Source of the DNA: Taxillus chinensis | Taxonomy: Eukaryota > Streptophyta > Magnoliopsida > Santalales > Loranthaceae | NCBI GenBank assembly: GCA_023512835.1 | Contig: CM042092.1 | Span: 54,897,097-54,961,096 of the forward strand | Direction: 5' to 3' | Length of the DNA: 64,000 nucleotides | Shown here: positions 31,885-43,843 of the stretch, one piece after another | How positions within the stretch are numbered: position 1 is the first letter of the stretch | How the letters are laid out: each line of letters starts with the position of its first letter | Program-made: the position numbers and the translations under genes | The notes under the pieces: model-generated | The model's input: only the letters and a program-made list of their open reading frames with translations | Told to the model about the DNA's origin: nothing | Databases searched by the model: none

Positions 31885-34800
31885 AGTGGTATCAGAGCCC
31901 GGTTTGGTGCTAAGTTCGGTGGAACAATCAAAAATTTCAAGACGGTGTGAAAATGACAAATGGAGGATCCATTTTTATTAGTGCTGGTGGGCACGAAGGC
32001 CGCGAGAAGGAACAAACCGCTAAGGAACGGAGGAGAGATAAGTCCGTTTCGAGGGAAACATATCCGCTGGAGAGTCAGTTAGCCAAATTGGAGTTGGCGT
32101 TAGCCGAACAGATGGAGGTGGTCGAGGAGCACACCGAAAGCATCGAAAAGCCGGACTCGAGAGGGTGAGGAAAGCTTTGGGAGGATGCAAGGGCTTCTTA
32201 ACTCCGTTATGGATGACATGAATTCTTGATTCGAGGGCTTGAAGGGTTCTCTCATGTCCCAAATCTTGGCGATGCAAGAGGAGATCAAAGAGATCAAGGC
32301 GGATTGGTCTCTATGCAAGATGGCGGTCACCCAAGGTGGCGTTGGCGGCCATTCCAGCTCCAAAATCGACGTGCCAAAACCTAAGACCTATGCTGGGTCA
32401 AGGAATGCGAGGGAGTTAGACAACTTCCTCTGGACCATGGAGTAATATTTCGATGCCTTGAACATTGTGGACGAAGCAAAGAAGGTGAAAACCGCCCCGC
32501 TATACTTAGTCGATTCGGCTATGGTGTGGTAGAGGCAACGATATGCCGACAAGGAGTGCGGCCTATGTATTATCGACAATTGGGAGGATTTCAAGCGGGA
32601 GATCAAGGCCCAATTCTATCCCTAGAATGCAGAGAATGAGTCCCGGGCGAAACTTCGGCGCCTTACCCATAAAGGCACGGTGCGGGAGTACGTCCGCAAA
32701 TTTTTGGAGCTGATATATGAGATCCCAGACATGTCCACGAAGGATTCCTTATTTTCCTTCATGGACGGATTGCAGTAATGGGCGAAGCTAGAGTTGCAGC
32801 GGAGGAATGTGCAGGACCTGGCGTCGACCATGGCGGTGGCCGAATCACTCATCGAATACAAGAAGCCGGAGAAGACCACCAGCTCTTCATCGACTTCCAA
32901 GGCGAACAGGTTCCACAAGGAGAAACGTGGGGGAGACAACCAAAGTGAAGGAAAAGGGAGACTCTTCCAACCGTCTAAGGACTTTTGCCCAAAACCTTTC
33001 GTGAATAGTTCCAAGGATGGGGAGAAGCCAATGATCTCCTGTTTCCTTTGTGAAGGCCCTCACAAAGCGTTTGAGTGCCCGAAGCGCTCCAAGCTCTCCG
33101 CGATGATCGAGCTAAGTATCGGCGAGTGGAGAGGCAAGGTGAATCTCTCCGTAGTGTCAATGGACGATTATCCCATGGTGCTGGGGATGGAGTTCGTTGA
33201 CCAAGTGCGGGCAATTCCAATTCCAAGCACCAACACGATGTGCATCATGGAGGAGGGAAAGACATGCATGGTGAAGGTAATGAGGGAGGACGAGCTCAAG
33301 GCGAAGTCTCCTTTGGCGCTCCAACTGTCCAAAGGAGTTAGGCGACAGGAGCCAACCTTCATTGCCATGGTGAAGGAAGAATGCCAAAGTGTTGGGGAGG
33401 AGCCCCCAACTGAAGTGAAGACGGTCCTTGAAGAGTTTGGGGATGTTATGCCACCCGAACTCCCCAAACAACTCTGCCAAGCGGGAGGTGGACCACAAGA
33501 TCGAGTTAGAGGCCGGTGCAAGGCCTACTGCTGCGGTGCCCTATCGGATGGCACCACCGGAGTTGGAGGAACTTCGGAAACAATTGAAGGACTTGTTAGA
33601 TGCCGGGTTTATTCGGCCATCCAAAGCGCCATTTGGAGCACCGATGTTGTTTCAAAAGAAGCACGATGGATCGATGCGGCTATGCATTGACTATAGGGCG
33701 CTTAACAAGATCAAAGTGAAGAACAGCTACCCCATCCCACTCATATCTGACCTATTTGATCAACTTGGTGCTGCAAGATGGTTCTCAAAGCTAGACTTGC
33801 GGTCGGGATATTGACAAGTGCGGATAGATGAAGGTGATGAGGCAAAGAGGGTGTGCGTCACAAGATATGGCTCTTACGAGTTCTTGGTGATGCCCTTTGG
33901 CCTCACAAACGCCCCCGCCACATTCTGTACATTGATGAACCGGATCTTCCAACCATACTTGGATAGATTCGTCGTGGTGTACCTTGATGAGATTGTCGTC
34001 TATAGCAAAATCTTGGAGGAACACAAGGCACACCTACAGTGGGTTTTCCAAATCTTAAGGGAGAACCAACTTTTCGTGAAGAAGGAGAAATGTGACTTTG
34101 CAAAGAAGAAGGTGCCCTTCTTGGGTCACATCATTGGCGCGGGAAATTAAAGATGGATAACAAGAAAGTGTTAGCCATCAAGGAATGGGAGACGCCCAAG
34201 AAAGTCCCTGAGATGCGCTCCTTCCTTGGCTTGGTTAACTACTATAGAAGATTCATCCGCGGCTATTCCCACATTGCCGCACCCTTGACTGGAACTATTG
34301 AAGAAGAACAAGACTTGGGTGTGGGATGATGCTTGCCGAGAGGCATTCGAGAAGTTGAAGCAAGCCGTGACAAACGGACCGGTGATGGCCAGCTGCCGGA
34401 CCATACAAAGCCTTATGAAGTTCACATGGATGCTTCAGACTTTGCCATCGGTGGAGTTTTAATGCGGGAGGGGCATCCTGTAGCATATGAAAGCCGAAAC
34501 TCAATGGCACCGAACGGAGGTACACAGTGCATGAAATGGAGATCTCGGTCGTTATGCATTGCCTTCGGGTGTGGAGGCATTACTTGCTAGGGTCCAAGTT
34601 CATGGTGAAGACGGACAATATTGCTACGAGTTATTTCGTAACTCAAAGGAACTTAACTCGAAGCAAGCACGGTGGCAAGGACTCCTAGCGGAATTTGACT
34701 TTGTGCTCGAGTACAAACCGGGTACAAATAATGTGGTGGCCGATGCACTAAGTTGGAAGGCGGAACTTACAGCCATTAGCTAATCACAATTCCCCCTGGT

Positions 34801-35012
34801 GGACAAATTGAAGGAAGGAATGGAGCACGACCCATTAGCCAAGTCCTTGGTGGAATGCGTCAAAACTGGGAAGACACGACGATTTTGGCTAAGGGATGAT
34901 TTGCTCCATACTCGAGGGGAACGGGTGTACGTTCTCAAATGGGAAAGTTTGAGGAGAGACATCCTCAAAAAATGTCACGACTCGTGGTGGGTTGGCCATC
35001 CCGGAGTCGATC
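31521..35012 (+). mobile_element. Chromovirus B2, 5' two thirds (unit 1), cut by the duplication join
   Basis: The LTR is 31521-31884 and the primer site 31887-31902 (TGGTATCAGAGCCCGG). Gag starts with ATG at 31953 and contains several stops. The protease region is deleted at about 33108. Reverse transcriptase lies at 33530-34150 with TGA at 33812-33814 and the box YLDE at 33980-33991. RNase H follows to about 34780, then the beginning of integrase to 35012. Compared with unit 2 there are extra frame breaks near 34137, 34286, 34388 and 34541, all at or beside CAG/CTG words. Confidence 0.85.
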
Positions 35013-38000
35013 CACGGGTGCGACCAACAACTTCATCAAGGTCGAAGAAGCACATGGGTGGGGATAGTCTACCAGGAAGAGAAGGGCTGGCGAAGGCGGT
35101 GAACTCCAGTGCCGGTCCAATCCATGGCGTGGCTCGAGGTGTCGAGCTAAGTATCGGCGAGTGGAGAGGCAAGATGAATCTCTCCGTGGTGTTGATGGAC
35201 GACTATCTCATGGTGTTGGGGATGGAGTTCGTTGACCAAGTGCGGGCAATTCCAATTCCAAGCACCAACACATTGTGTATCATGGACGAGGGGAAGACGT
35301 GTATGGTGAAGGTAATGAGAGAGGAAGAGCTCAAGGCGAAGTCTCTTTCGGCGCTCCAACTGTCTAAAGGAGTTAGGCGACAGAGCCAACCTTCATTGCC
35401 ATGGTGAAGGAAGAATACCCAAGTGTTGGGGAGGAGCCCCCAACGGAAGTGAAGACGATCCTTGAAGAGTTTGGGGACGTTATGCTACCCGAACTCCCCA
35501 AATAACTTCGCCAAAGCGGGAGGTAGACCACAAGATTGAGTTAGAGGCCGGTGCAAGGCCTCACGCTGGCGGCGCCCATCGGATGGCACCACCGGAGTTG
35601 GAGGACTTGTTAGATGCCGGATTCATTCGGCCATCCAAAGCGCCATTTGGAGCACAGTGTTATTTCAAAAGAAGCACGATGGGTCGATGCGGCTATGCAT
35701 TGACTATAGGGCGCTCAACAAGATCAAAGTGAAGAAACATTACCCCATCCCACTCATATCCGACCTATTTGATCAACTTGGTGCCGCAAGATGGTTCTCA
35801 AAGCTACTTGCGGTCGGGATATTGATAAGTGCGGATAGACGAAGGTGATGAGGCAAAGACGGCGTGCGTCACAAGATATGGCTCTTACGAGTTCTTGGTG
35901 ATGCCCTTTGGCCTCACAAACGCCCTTGCCACATTTTGTACATTGATGAACCGGATCTTCCAACCATACTTGGATAGATTTGTCATGGTGTACCTTGATG
36001 ACATTGTCATCTATAGCAAAATCTTGGAGGAGCACAAGGCACACCTACAGTGGGTTTTCCAAATCTTAAGAGAGAACCAACTTTTCGTGAAGAAGGAGAA
36101 ATATGACTTTGCAAAGAAGGAGGTGCCCTTCTTGGGTCACATCATTGGCGGCGGGAAATTAAAGATGGATAACAAGAAAGTGTTAGCCATCAAGGAATGG
36201 GAGACGCCCAAGAAAGTCCCTGAGATGCGTTCCTTCCTTGGCTTGGTTAACTACTATAGAAGATTCATCCGTGGCTATTCCCACATTGCCGCACCCTTGA
36301 CGGAGCTGTTGAAGAAGAACAAGACTTGGGTGTGGGATGATGCTTGCCGAGAGGCATTCGAGAAGTTGAAGCAAGCCGTGACAAACGGACTAGTGATGGC
36401 CTCGCCGGACCATACAAATCCTTATGAAGTTCACATGGATGCTTCGGACTTTGCCATCAGTGGAGTTTTAATACAGGAGGGGCATCCTATAGCATATGAA
36501 AGCCAAAAACTCAATGGCACCGAACGGAGGTACGCGGTGCATGAAAAGAGATGACGGCGGTTATGCATTGCCTTCGGGTGTGGAGGCATTATTTGCTGGG
36601 GTCCAAGTTCGTGGTGAAGATGGACAATATCGCTACGAGTTATTTCCTAACTCAAAGGAACTTAACTCCGAAGCAAGCATGGTGGCAAGGACTCCTAGCG
36701 GAATTCGACTTTGTGCTCGAGTACAAATCGGGCACAAATAATGTGGTGGCCGATGCACTAAGTCGAAGGCGGAACTTGCGGCCATTAGCCAACCACAATT
36801 CTCCCCTGTGGACAAAGCGAAGGAAGGAATGGAGCACGATCCATTAGCTAAGTCCTTGGTGGAATGCGTTAAGGCCGGAAAGACCTTGGGAAAGTGTTTC
36901 GATGGACTTCATTGTTTGTCTCCCAAGATCTAAAGGATGCGGTACGATCATTGTGGTGGTCGACCGATTCTCTAAGTATGAGTTTTCATTCCAGCTCCGA
37001 AGGACTGCACGACAGACGACACGGCCCGACTATTCTTTAAGTACGTGGTGAAGTGCAGGGCATTCCAAAGACAATCGTGAGCGATCGGGACTCTCGATTC
37101 ACTGGGCGGTTTTGGACCAAGCCGTTCCTAGATAATGGGTTCGGACTTAAACTTTTCAACAAGTTTCCACCCACAAACAGACGGCCAAACGGAACGTGTC
37201 AATGGCTTACTGGAGCTATATCTGAGGCATTACGTGAGTACCAACCAAAGAGATTGGGCTAAGTTGCTGGACATAGCCCAATTCTCGTATAACTTGCAGA
37301 AGAGCGAGTCCACGAACGAGAGCCCGTTCGAACTGCATGGCTGGGCAGCAACCATTGACGCCCACTTCCATCACTCAGGGGGTACACCGGAAAGAGCCCC
37401 GCGACATTCAAGTTTGCAAAAGGATGGCATGAACAAACGGATCCGGCGAGTATACTTGCACAAAGCGGCGAAGAAGATGAAGAAGTAGGCGGATCAACAA
37501 AGGAGGCCCTTAGAATTTTAGGAAGGAGACATGGTGATGCTCAAACTCCTTCCACGCCAAACCAAAGCACTTAGACAATTCCATAAGGGTTTGGTGTGCC
37601 GTTATGAGGGGCCTTTCAAAGTACTTAAGAGATTTGGGAAAGTCTCATACAACCTGGACCTCCCGACTAGCTTACAAAGGCATTCGGTGTTCCACGTTAG
37701 TTTGCTCAAGCCTTACCATGAAGACTTGGAAGATACGAGCGGACAGCGGGCGGTGCGGACACCATTAGCATCAACGGGCAAGACCTACGACAAAGAGATA
37801 GAGAAAATCCACTCTCGTAGAGTCGTGCCAAGAAGGGGCGTAGATCCAGGCCGGGTGGAGTACTACGTCCAATGGAAGAACAGGCCGGTTGAAAAGGCAA
37901 GTTGGGAGAAGAAAGAGGATTGGGGCAATTCTCCAAAGATATTGAAGAGTCTGGGAAGAAATCGAACGCTACATCCAACGGTTCGACGAGTTCGAGGAAG

Positions 38001-38428
38001 CCGAAGATGCAACGAGGACGCCGCGAAATTGGGTGGGGGAGAATGTCACGGACCGAAGCTTATCCTAGCATACTTAGGCCATTTTGGGGTATTTCCCCTT
38101 TGTAAAGTGTTGTACTTAGCTTATAGAGTAAGTTGTAGAGATTTTAGATTTCGATCATATATGATGTCTCCTGGTGACATAGCCAGGAAAAGTATTAACA
38201 TTTATATGTAGGGGAGTGATGTTGTAAAGCTTTCAAGCAATCAATACAATCATTGGTTGCCTTCGTTCAATTGTTTTTCCGTTAAGCGCTTCCCTACACA
38301 ATTGCTTTCACAGGATCGATGGGTTCCGATCCAAATGCGACGAGTTAGGCCGACCTAGCGTTCCTTCGTATGGGTGGAAACTAGGTGCCGCATGGGTTAA
38401 GGCTGCTATAAAGGCTAATCCCGTGACA
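35013..38428 (+). mobile_element. Chromovirus B1, 3' two thirds (unit 2)
   Basis: It begins within the protease at the duplication join and repeats 18238-21659: protease end, reverse transcriptase (YLDD at 35991-36002), RNase H, integrase with the same zinc-region loss near 36880, chromodomain (about 37810-37930) and 3' LTR 38044-38428. It has no 5' LTR or gag. The shared integrase deletion shows the deletion predates the duplication. Extra frame breaks relative to unit 1 are mostly at CAG/CTG words. Confidence 0.9.
38044..38428 (+). repeat. 3' LTR of B1 (unit 2)
   Basis: It is the counterpart of 21276-21659, with small differences such as 'ttgctttcacaggatcg' for 'ttgctttacaacagatcg'. Confidence 0.9.
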
Positions 38429-38971
38429 AGTGCACGAACGTGTCCATTGGTAGCGGAGACACCGACATCGCGCCGAATAAATCGGGGGGAAGGGGGTTGC
38501 GTCGTTGCAGGAGGAGTCGCCACTTGTCGGGGGCTCGCCGGACGTCGTCGAAGAGGTCGCCGAGCGTTGTGGGGAGCAGTCAGGTGTTGGGGGAGTCGCC
38601 GGCCATTGCGGGAGAAGTCTTCAGCCGTTGCGGGGAGCAGATCCAGGCAACACAGAAGTCGCTGGCCATCACAGTGGGAGGAGGTTGCGCATGAGGGGGG
38701 GAAAAGGGGGGATTGAGCAGCGGTGGAGGATTGTGCAGCGTAGGGAAAGATCGATCGAGCAACAGTGGCGACATGGGCAGGTTCACGTAAATGAGATTTA
38801 ATGTCGTCATTTTTTGTTTTTAAAATTAAAAAATTATTATCAGACAATTCGATGACCTCATTTTTTGTTTTTAAATACAGAAAAACTTGAAAAACGTTCC
38901 ACGCCAAACGCAGCCTTGGAAGAACCCAGCAACATATAATAAGGCAAGTGACAGCACGTGAACAAAGCCTT

Positions 38972-39008
38972 ATCATCATCGTATTATCATTATCATTATT
39001 ATTATTAC

Positions 39009-39039
<31 letters not shown>
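38972..39039 (+). repeat. ATT microsatellite (unit 2)
   Basis: It is identical in length and interruptions to the array at 22207-22274. An unchanged fast-mutating repeat implies a very young duplication or a single locus assembled twice. Confidence 0.9.
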
Positions 39040-39082
39040 TAGCGTCTGCTCGGCTTCACCAGATGGCGCCCTCTCTCGCTTA

Positions 39083-41084
39083 ATGGCGGACAAACCAAGC
39101 AGAGCTCTGGTTCTGTACGGAGATGGATTAGCGCGTTCCCTGAATCCATCTCACGCCCATCTTCACTCGCTTGCTCTCCGAGGATTTTGTGGCTTCTTGT
39201 CCCTCCCTCAGCCCCCTCCTTCAGGTTTGCACCATTCCTCCCTCTCCTTGTTGACGGAGATGGTTCTGGTTGCTTTATTCTTGTTCTTTTTTTTCTGTTT
39301 TGGAACACTTCACCGAAAAACTATCACGGGTCTTCTTCAAAACCTGTTATATTAATCGAATATGTTCAATATATTCTTCGAAATGTCTAATTCTGTCTCT
39401 TGGTTGTAAGTTGTCACCACGTATGATAATTATTTTTTCTTAATTACAGATGTCTGTTTTGACCTAATTTTTTGGGTGATTTTTTTTTAGCTTTAGTTGT
39501 TGTAGTGTTGAAATCTCTGTGCGCGATTCTCTACCGAAGTTGTACAGCACACGGGTCTTATGATCTTATGCTCCGTGCCCTGCGATGTCTTGTGTTGGGG
39601 TTAATTGAATTAGTTTGATTTGCAGAAACTGGGATGATAATGTGGTCGTAGAATTTACAAAACTATTAGATTCATCGGAAGTTTATCTCAAAGTGAGAAA
39701 TGGTGTGGTGTTTATGAGTTTTGGCCTCATGACCGGAAATGATTATATATTTATCTTTGGTTTTGGTTTTCAGACCGGATGTGATACAGATGAACCAGAA
39801 CTTCAGAAGATGTCAGGAACTGCTACCATACGGGAGAGGTTTCAACCCATCTGGTTTCATGCAGATTTTATTGTGAGTGATGTCATTTCTGATGATTATG
39901 TAGGCCTTCATGCTCAGATTTGTTTACTCCACTTCAGGTTCATGGGAATGAAAGCTGCTCTAATCACAAACAATTCCAAAATAAAATTTGTTGGACTTAC
40001 AGTTGGCTGCTAGGTGTTTCAACTCCATGAGTTTTGCAAGACTGAAGAGCCCCTTGATACTGTGTCCTCTAAACTACTCAAGTTGCTGGGCTTTCTGGAA
40101 GTGAAGGCATTAGAGAATAACCAGTTTGATTTGGTCTTTCTACATATTGGATGTCGTGAAAAGACACATGAACAAAAAGATAAAACCAGTACTAGGGAAA
40201 TAGATTATGTTAATAGCCTAGTTGGTGCCATAATGCAAGTAGCTCGACCAAGAACTGAAACCAGCTCCCGTCCCCACCTGTCTTTTGTGATGAGCTTTGA
40301 AGCAATTTCAGAAGAGGATGAGTCTTCTTTATCGGTTTTGATTGATAAAAGCGAGGAAAATACTGATCTTTCATCACTTTTCCCTTGGCAAAGTTACATG
40401 ATGAAAGGTAGTCATCTGCGGGAGAACACTAGGCAAGTATGTTGGCTATTTTGGTTATTAACATCCCCATAATTTTATTTTATTATTTATTTTCACCCTA
40501 ACATGACATGAAGTCTTGAATCTTGACTGATATTTTGATCAGTAGGTACCATTGCCCGATGCTAATAGCACAATGGCAGGATGGTGTTACCCGTAAGGAT
40601 ATGGCCAACACATTTTCTTTCAAAGAGTTCAAGGAGGTACTTGTAGTTAGGTGGTGTAATGAAAGTCATGCAAATTTTACTAATGTTATAACTGCTGTCT
40701 CCCCATACAACATAATTGAAAAGACACGACAACGCCTATAAAATCTCGTAAGCATAGTATTCATTAACACTGTTTCAGTAATAGTGGTGACAATGAGAGC
40801 AAACACACATAATGGCTACGTATGTGGCGTCCATGTTGGCTGTTGGCAGTGTTTTTTCTCCCTCTTTTTCAATCAATAGTTGTGCAGTTGAAAATTTACT
40901 TTCAGATTTTGATTTTTTTGGGTTTACTTCTGAGTATGTGATTGTTTGGCAGAGTTGTACAACTTTGTAATATTGTGTTCTTCTTCGACCCATACAGAAC
41001 AGTGGAAATCTCACAATACCAGCAGATAGGTTTTTGCACGAGGTGGCATTCAAGCTCTGGAAAGCCCACAAGTATCGTGCGTGA
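39083..41084 (+). pseudogene. Conserved plant gene of unknown function, broken copy 2
   Basis: It is the duplicate of 22318-24318, offset by 16,765-16,766 bases. The exon layout is the same and it carries the same one-base frame problem at the start of exon 2 and the same TAG at 40011-40013. The only difference I found is one extra T in an intron run near 39290. The final codon is 41082-41084. Neither copy can make the full protein as read. Confidence 0.75.
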
Positions 41085-43099
41085 GATAGCCTCTTGCAAA
41101 AGTGATTATTTTGGTGAGACTAATTAGCAAAAAAGAAAACGACTATTTGGTTGTGATAAATAATTGGCTTGCCCAGTTGCCCCCAGTAAGCATATAGCTT
41201 GAGAGGAGAAAAGTGGAGTCTTTCCATCTGACTTGCATCTGTCACATGTTGCCGCAATGCTCTTGCCAACTCAGTTTTCCTATAACGGGACCATTTTACT
41301 TGTGGTGATGTGCGCATTGCTGTCACTGCTATCTAACAATAAATATTTGACATGTCACTGTAACCGGCACCTTTCATCTTTACGGCCTACCATTGTTGCT
41401 CTGTCTAGTCCGGTGAACCTGAAAGGATTGATGCATCTGTTAAAAACAGCGGGGGGCTGCTGGTGAGTCCCCTAAACAAATATGTATCCAACCAAGCTGC
41501 GGAAAAATATGCCTGTCGCAGACAATTGGTGAAGGCTGATGTGGCCACAATTGGTGAAGGCTGATGTGGCCATTGAAAATTATTTTATTCTTCAACACTT
41601 AAAGGATCGGTATCTAATTTGTGTGGTAGGACTTGAATGATTTGTAAATAATTTTGGAGTTATTTTGTTACTCATGAGAATAATTATTTTGTCACTCCTT
41701 TTCTCTTTAAAAGGGGATTATGTGTGTGGATTGTTGCTTAATTGTTAAAATGCATATACAGCTCAACTTTGAAAATTATGCCTATTGTACTTTAACATCC
41801 TACTTTGAGAAGTTTGTATGTTTATGGAAATCCTCTTTTAATAGATTTCTTATTGAACCATTACTTGTGTTTCATTGTCGGTTTTTTAAAACTGGTGAAC
41901 TATTTCAATACAATTTGTAGCATACCGGCTTATCCCTTGGCTCCACATTCCTAGCCATGGTGGTTGTGTGGTTATCTAGGGCAAGCATTTGTTTACCTAT
42001 AAACAATCTAGTGCTATTTATGAGAATACTATGATAACTTAGTTTTTGTTTGGAAATCCTTTTCGTAAGTATCGTATTGTAGCACTTGAATTTCCTTGTT
42101 GGTGTTTAAAGCTAATGAACTATTTCAACAGTGAAGAAGAGTGAACCCAGGCAAAATATTTTCTCCAATGTCCCTTTTGGACTTAAAACATGCCTTTTTT
42201 CCTTAGCCTTTTACCACTTTTATTTGTTTTATTTTTATTTTACATATAACGCTTTCCTCATTCAGGTAGTGGTTGTTGTGGGCTCAAAATGTCTTAGTTT
42301 AACTAAAGTTGATTTGGTCAAAAATAGAATTACAAAGTAGTGAGGTGTTAGAACATGTTTATTATTATTTATTAACGAATTGAATCGAATATGAGTCTTA
42401 TATTATTGTTCATGAATCGTTCATGAATATTTATGAATGTTTATAAATATAATTATAAAATCATAAAAATTTAAAAAAAAATTTACACCGTAAACTTATT
42501 CAAAAAAAGTATAATTAATTAACTATTATATTATGTTATTTTTGTTTAATATGTTTGAATAATTATTATATGTAATTCATGAAAATATTATAATAATAGT
42601 AATAATAAATAAATAAATTTAAAAAATATATTTTTATTTAATAATAATATAAAAATATATGCTTATTAAATTATATTTAATAAAATAACTTTTATACATA
42701 TTAATTGATTTATTAATTTCTCATTCGCAAATAATTTTTATGAACACGAACGATATTTATGAACTTGTTTGTGAATGTTCGCGAACATTTTCACAAATAT
42801 AACAATAGTGTTCATGAAGCCTTTCACGAACGAACATAAATGATCTTACCAACTGAATGTGAACTTGTTCATGAACATTTGGTTTATTTACAACCTAATC
42901 GAAATATAAATATTTGATAGGGAATATGTTTCTACTTAATAATGTTAAAAAAATGCGATTCAATCAACAAATACTAAATGGTTGATTTAGTCAACCCATA
43001 CTTTCATACATTCAAAGACATCGATACCTTTTCTGCTCTCTCCTCCGCGCTCACATCTTTTGCACAGTGGAACTAATCACGTAGTTTTTCTAGCTTTAA
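41085..43099. other. Unit 2 counterpart of 24319-26333, no gene seen
   Basis: It includes the 25-base tandem pair (41523-41572) and the GTTCATGAAC-rich element fragment (about 42351-42890). Differences from unit 1 begin only near 42764. Confidence 0.6.
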
Positions 43100-43685
43100 G
43101 AGCACCAACATTGGTTTCATCAAGCCAATACCAAATTTTGATGAAAAAACTACTTTTTTTTTTTTAATAAATTTGATGATTTTTTTTTTTAAATTTTCAC
43201 ATTGGATTCACCAAAACAAACTCTTTTTCTCTCCCACCCAGGCATCCATCCCCTCACCCCCTTCTTCCTGTCCGTAACGTCAACTCCACCCTCGGCGAGA
43301 CCCATCTCCCCTCCCCCTACCTAGCGACGTCAACCCCACCTTCGGTGACACCCATCCCTCTCCCCATCATCGACCCACCCCACCTCGGTGTCGTCCCCCC
43401 TCTCCCCCTGGCATCATACCCCTCTGCCCCACCCCACCTGGTGTCGACCCACCCCCGAGTGTCATTTTCCCTATGTGGTGACGAGATAGGACACCAAACC
43501 GAAGACCCGTTGTGCTTGGCGGAAGACTCAAAGACTGTTGCGCAAATAGAAGCCCCATTGATGACGCTATAATGGCTAAAAGTCGGATATTTAGCGTTTA
43601 ATGAGACAGATGTAGATATTTTTTTGTTTAAAATCATCAAAATTTGAATTTACATCGGTCTTTAGCGAGACCGATACCGGTGCTC
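43100..43685. mobile_element. Tourist/Harbinger-type MITE (unit 2)
   Basis: It is the counterpart of 26334-26913 with TAA on both sides (43097-43099 and 43686-43688). Differences from unit 1 include CAG>CGG at several points (for example 'ttcggtgacacc' and 'catcggtcttt'). Confidence 0.6.
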
Positions 43686-43843
43686 TAAGCACTATCTCTA
43701 CCATTACCTTCCATCGGCATGGAGTGGATCGCCACAATGTTGGACTATCCCTCGCCAAATTGCCAAACACCACAACTCCATTGTTGGCGTACGTGAACAA
43801 CAAAATAAAGGAGTAACACTTCTCCCCAAGGAGGTCCTATTCC

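Larger units (their letters stand above)
18238..35012. repeat. Segmental duplication, unit 1 (16,775 bases)
   Basis: It runs from inside the B1 protease (CACGGGTGCG, 18238) to inside the B2 integrase (GGAGTCGATC, ending 35012). 35013-51779 repeats it in the same order and strand. It holds the 3' two thirds of B1, the broken unknown gene, MITEs, LTR-like repeats, TRIM, the 5' part of the Tekay-type LTR and the 5' two thirds of B2. Between 21850 and 26000 the two units differ only in homopolymer length as far as I can see by eye. Confidence 0.9.
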
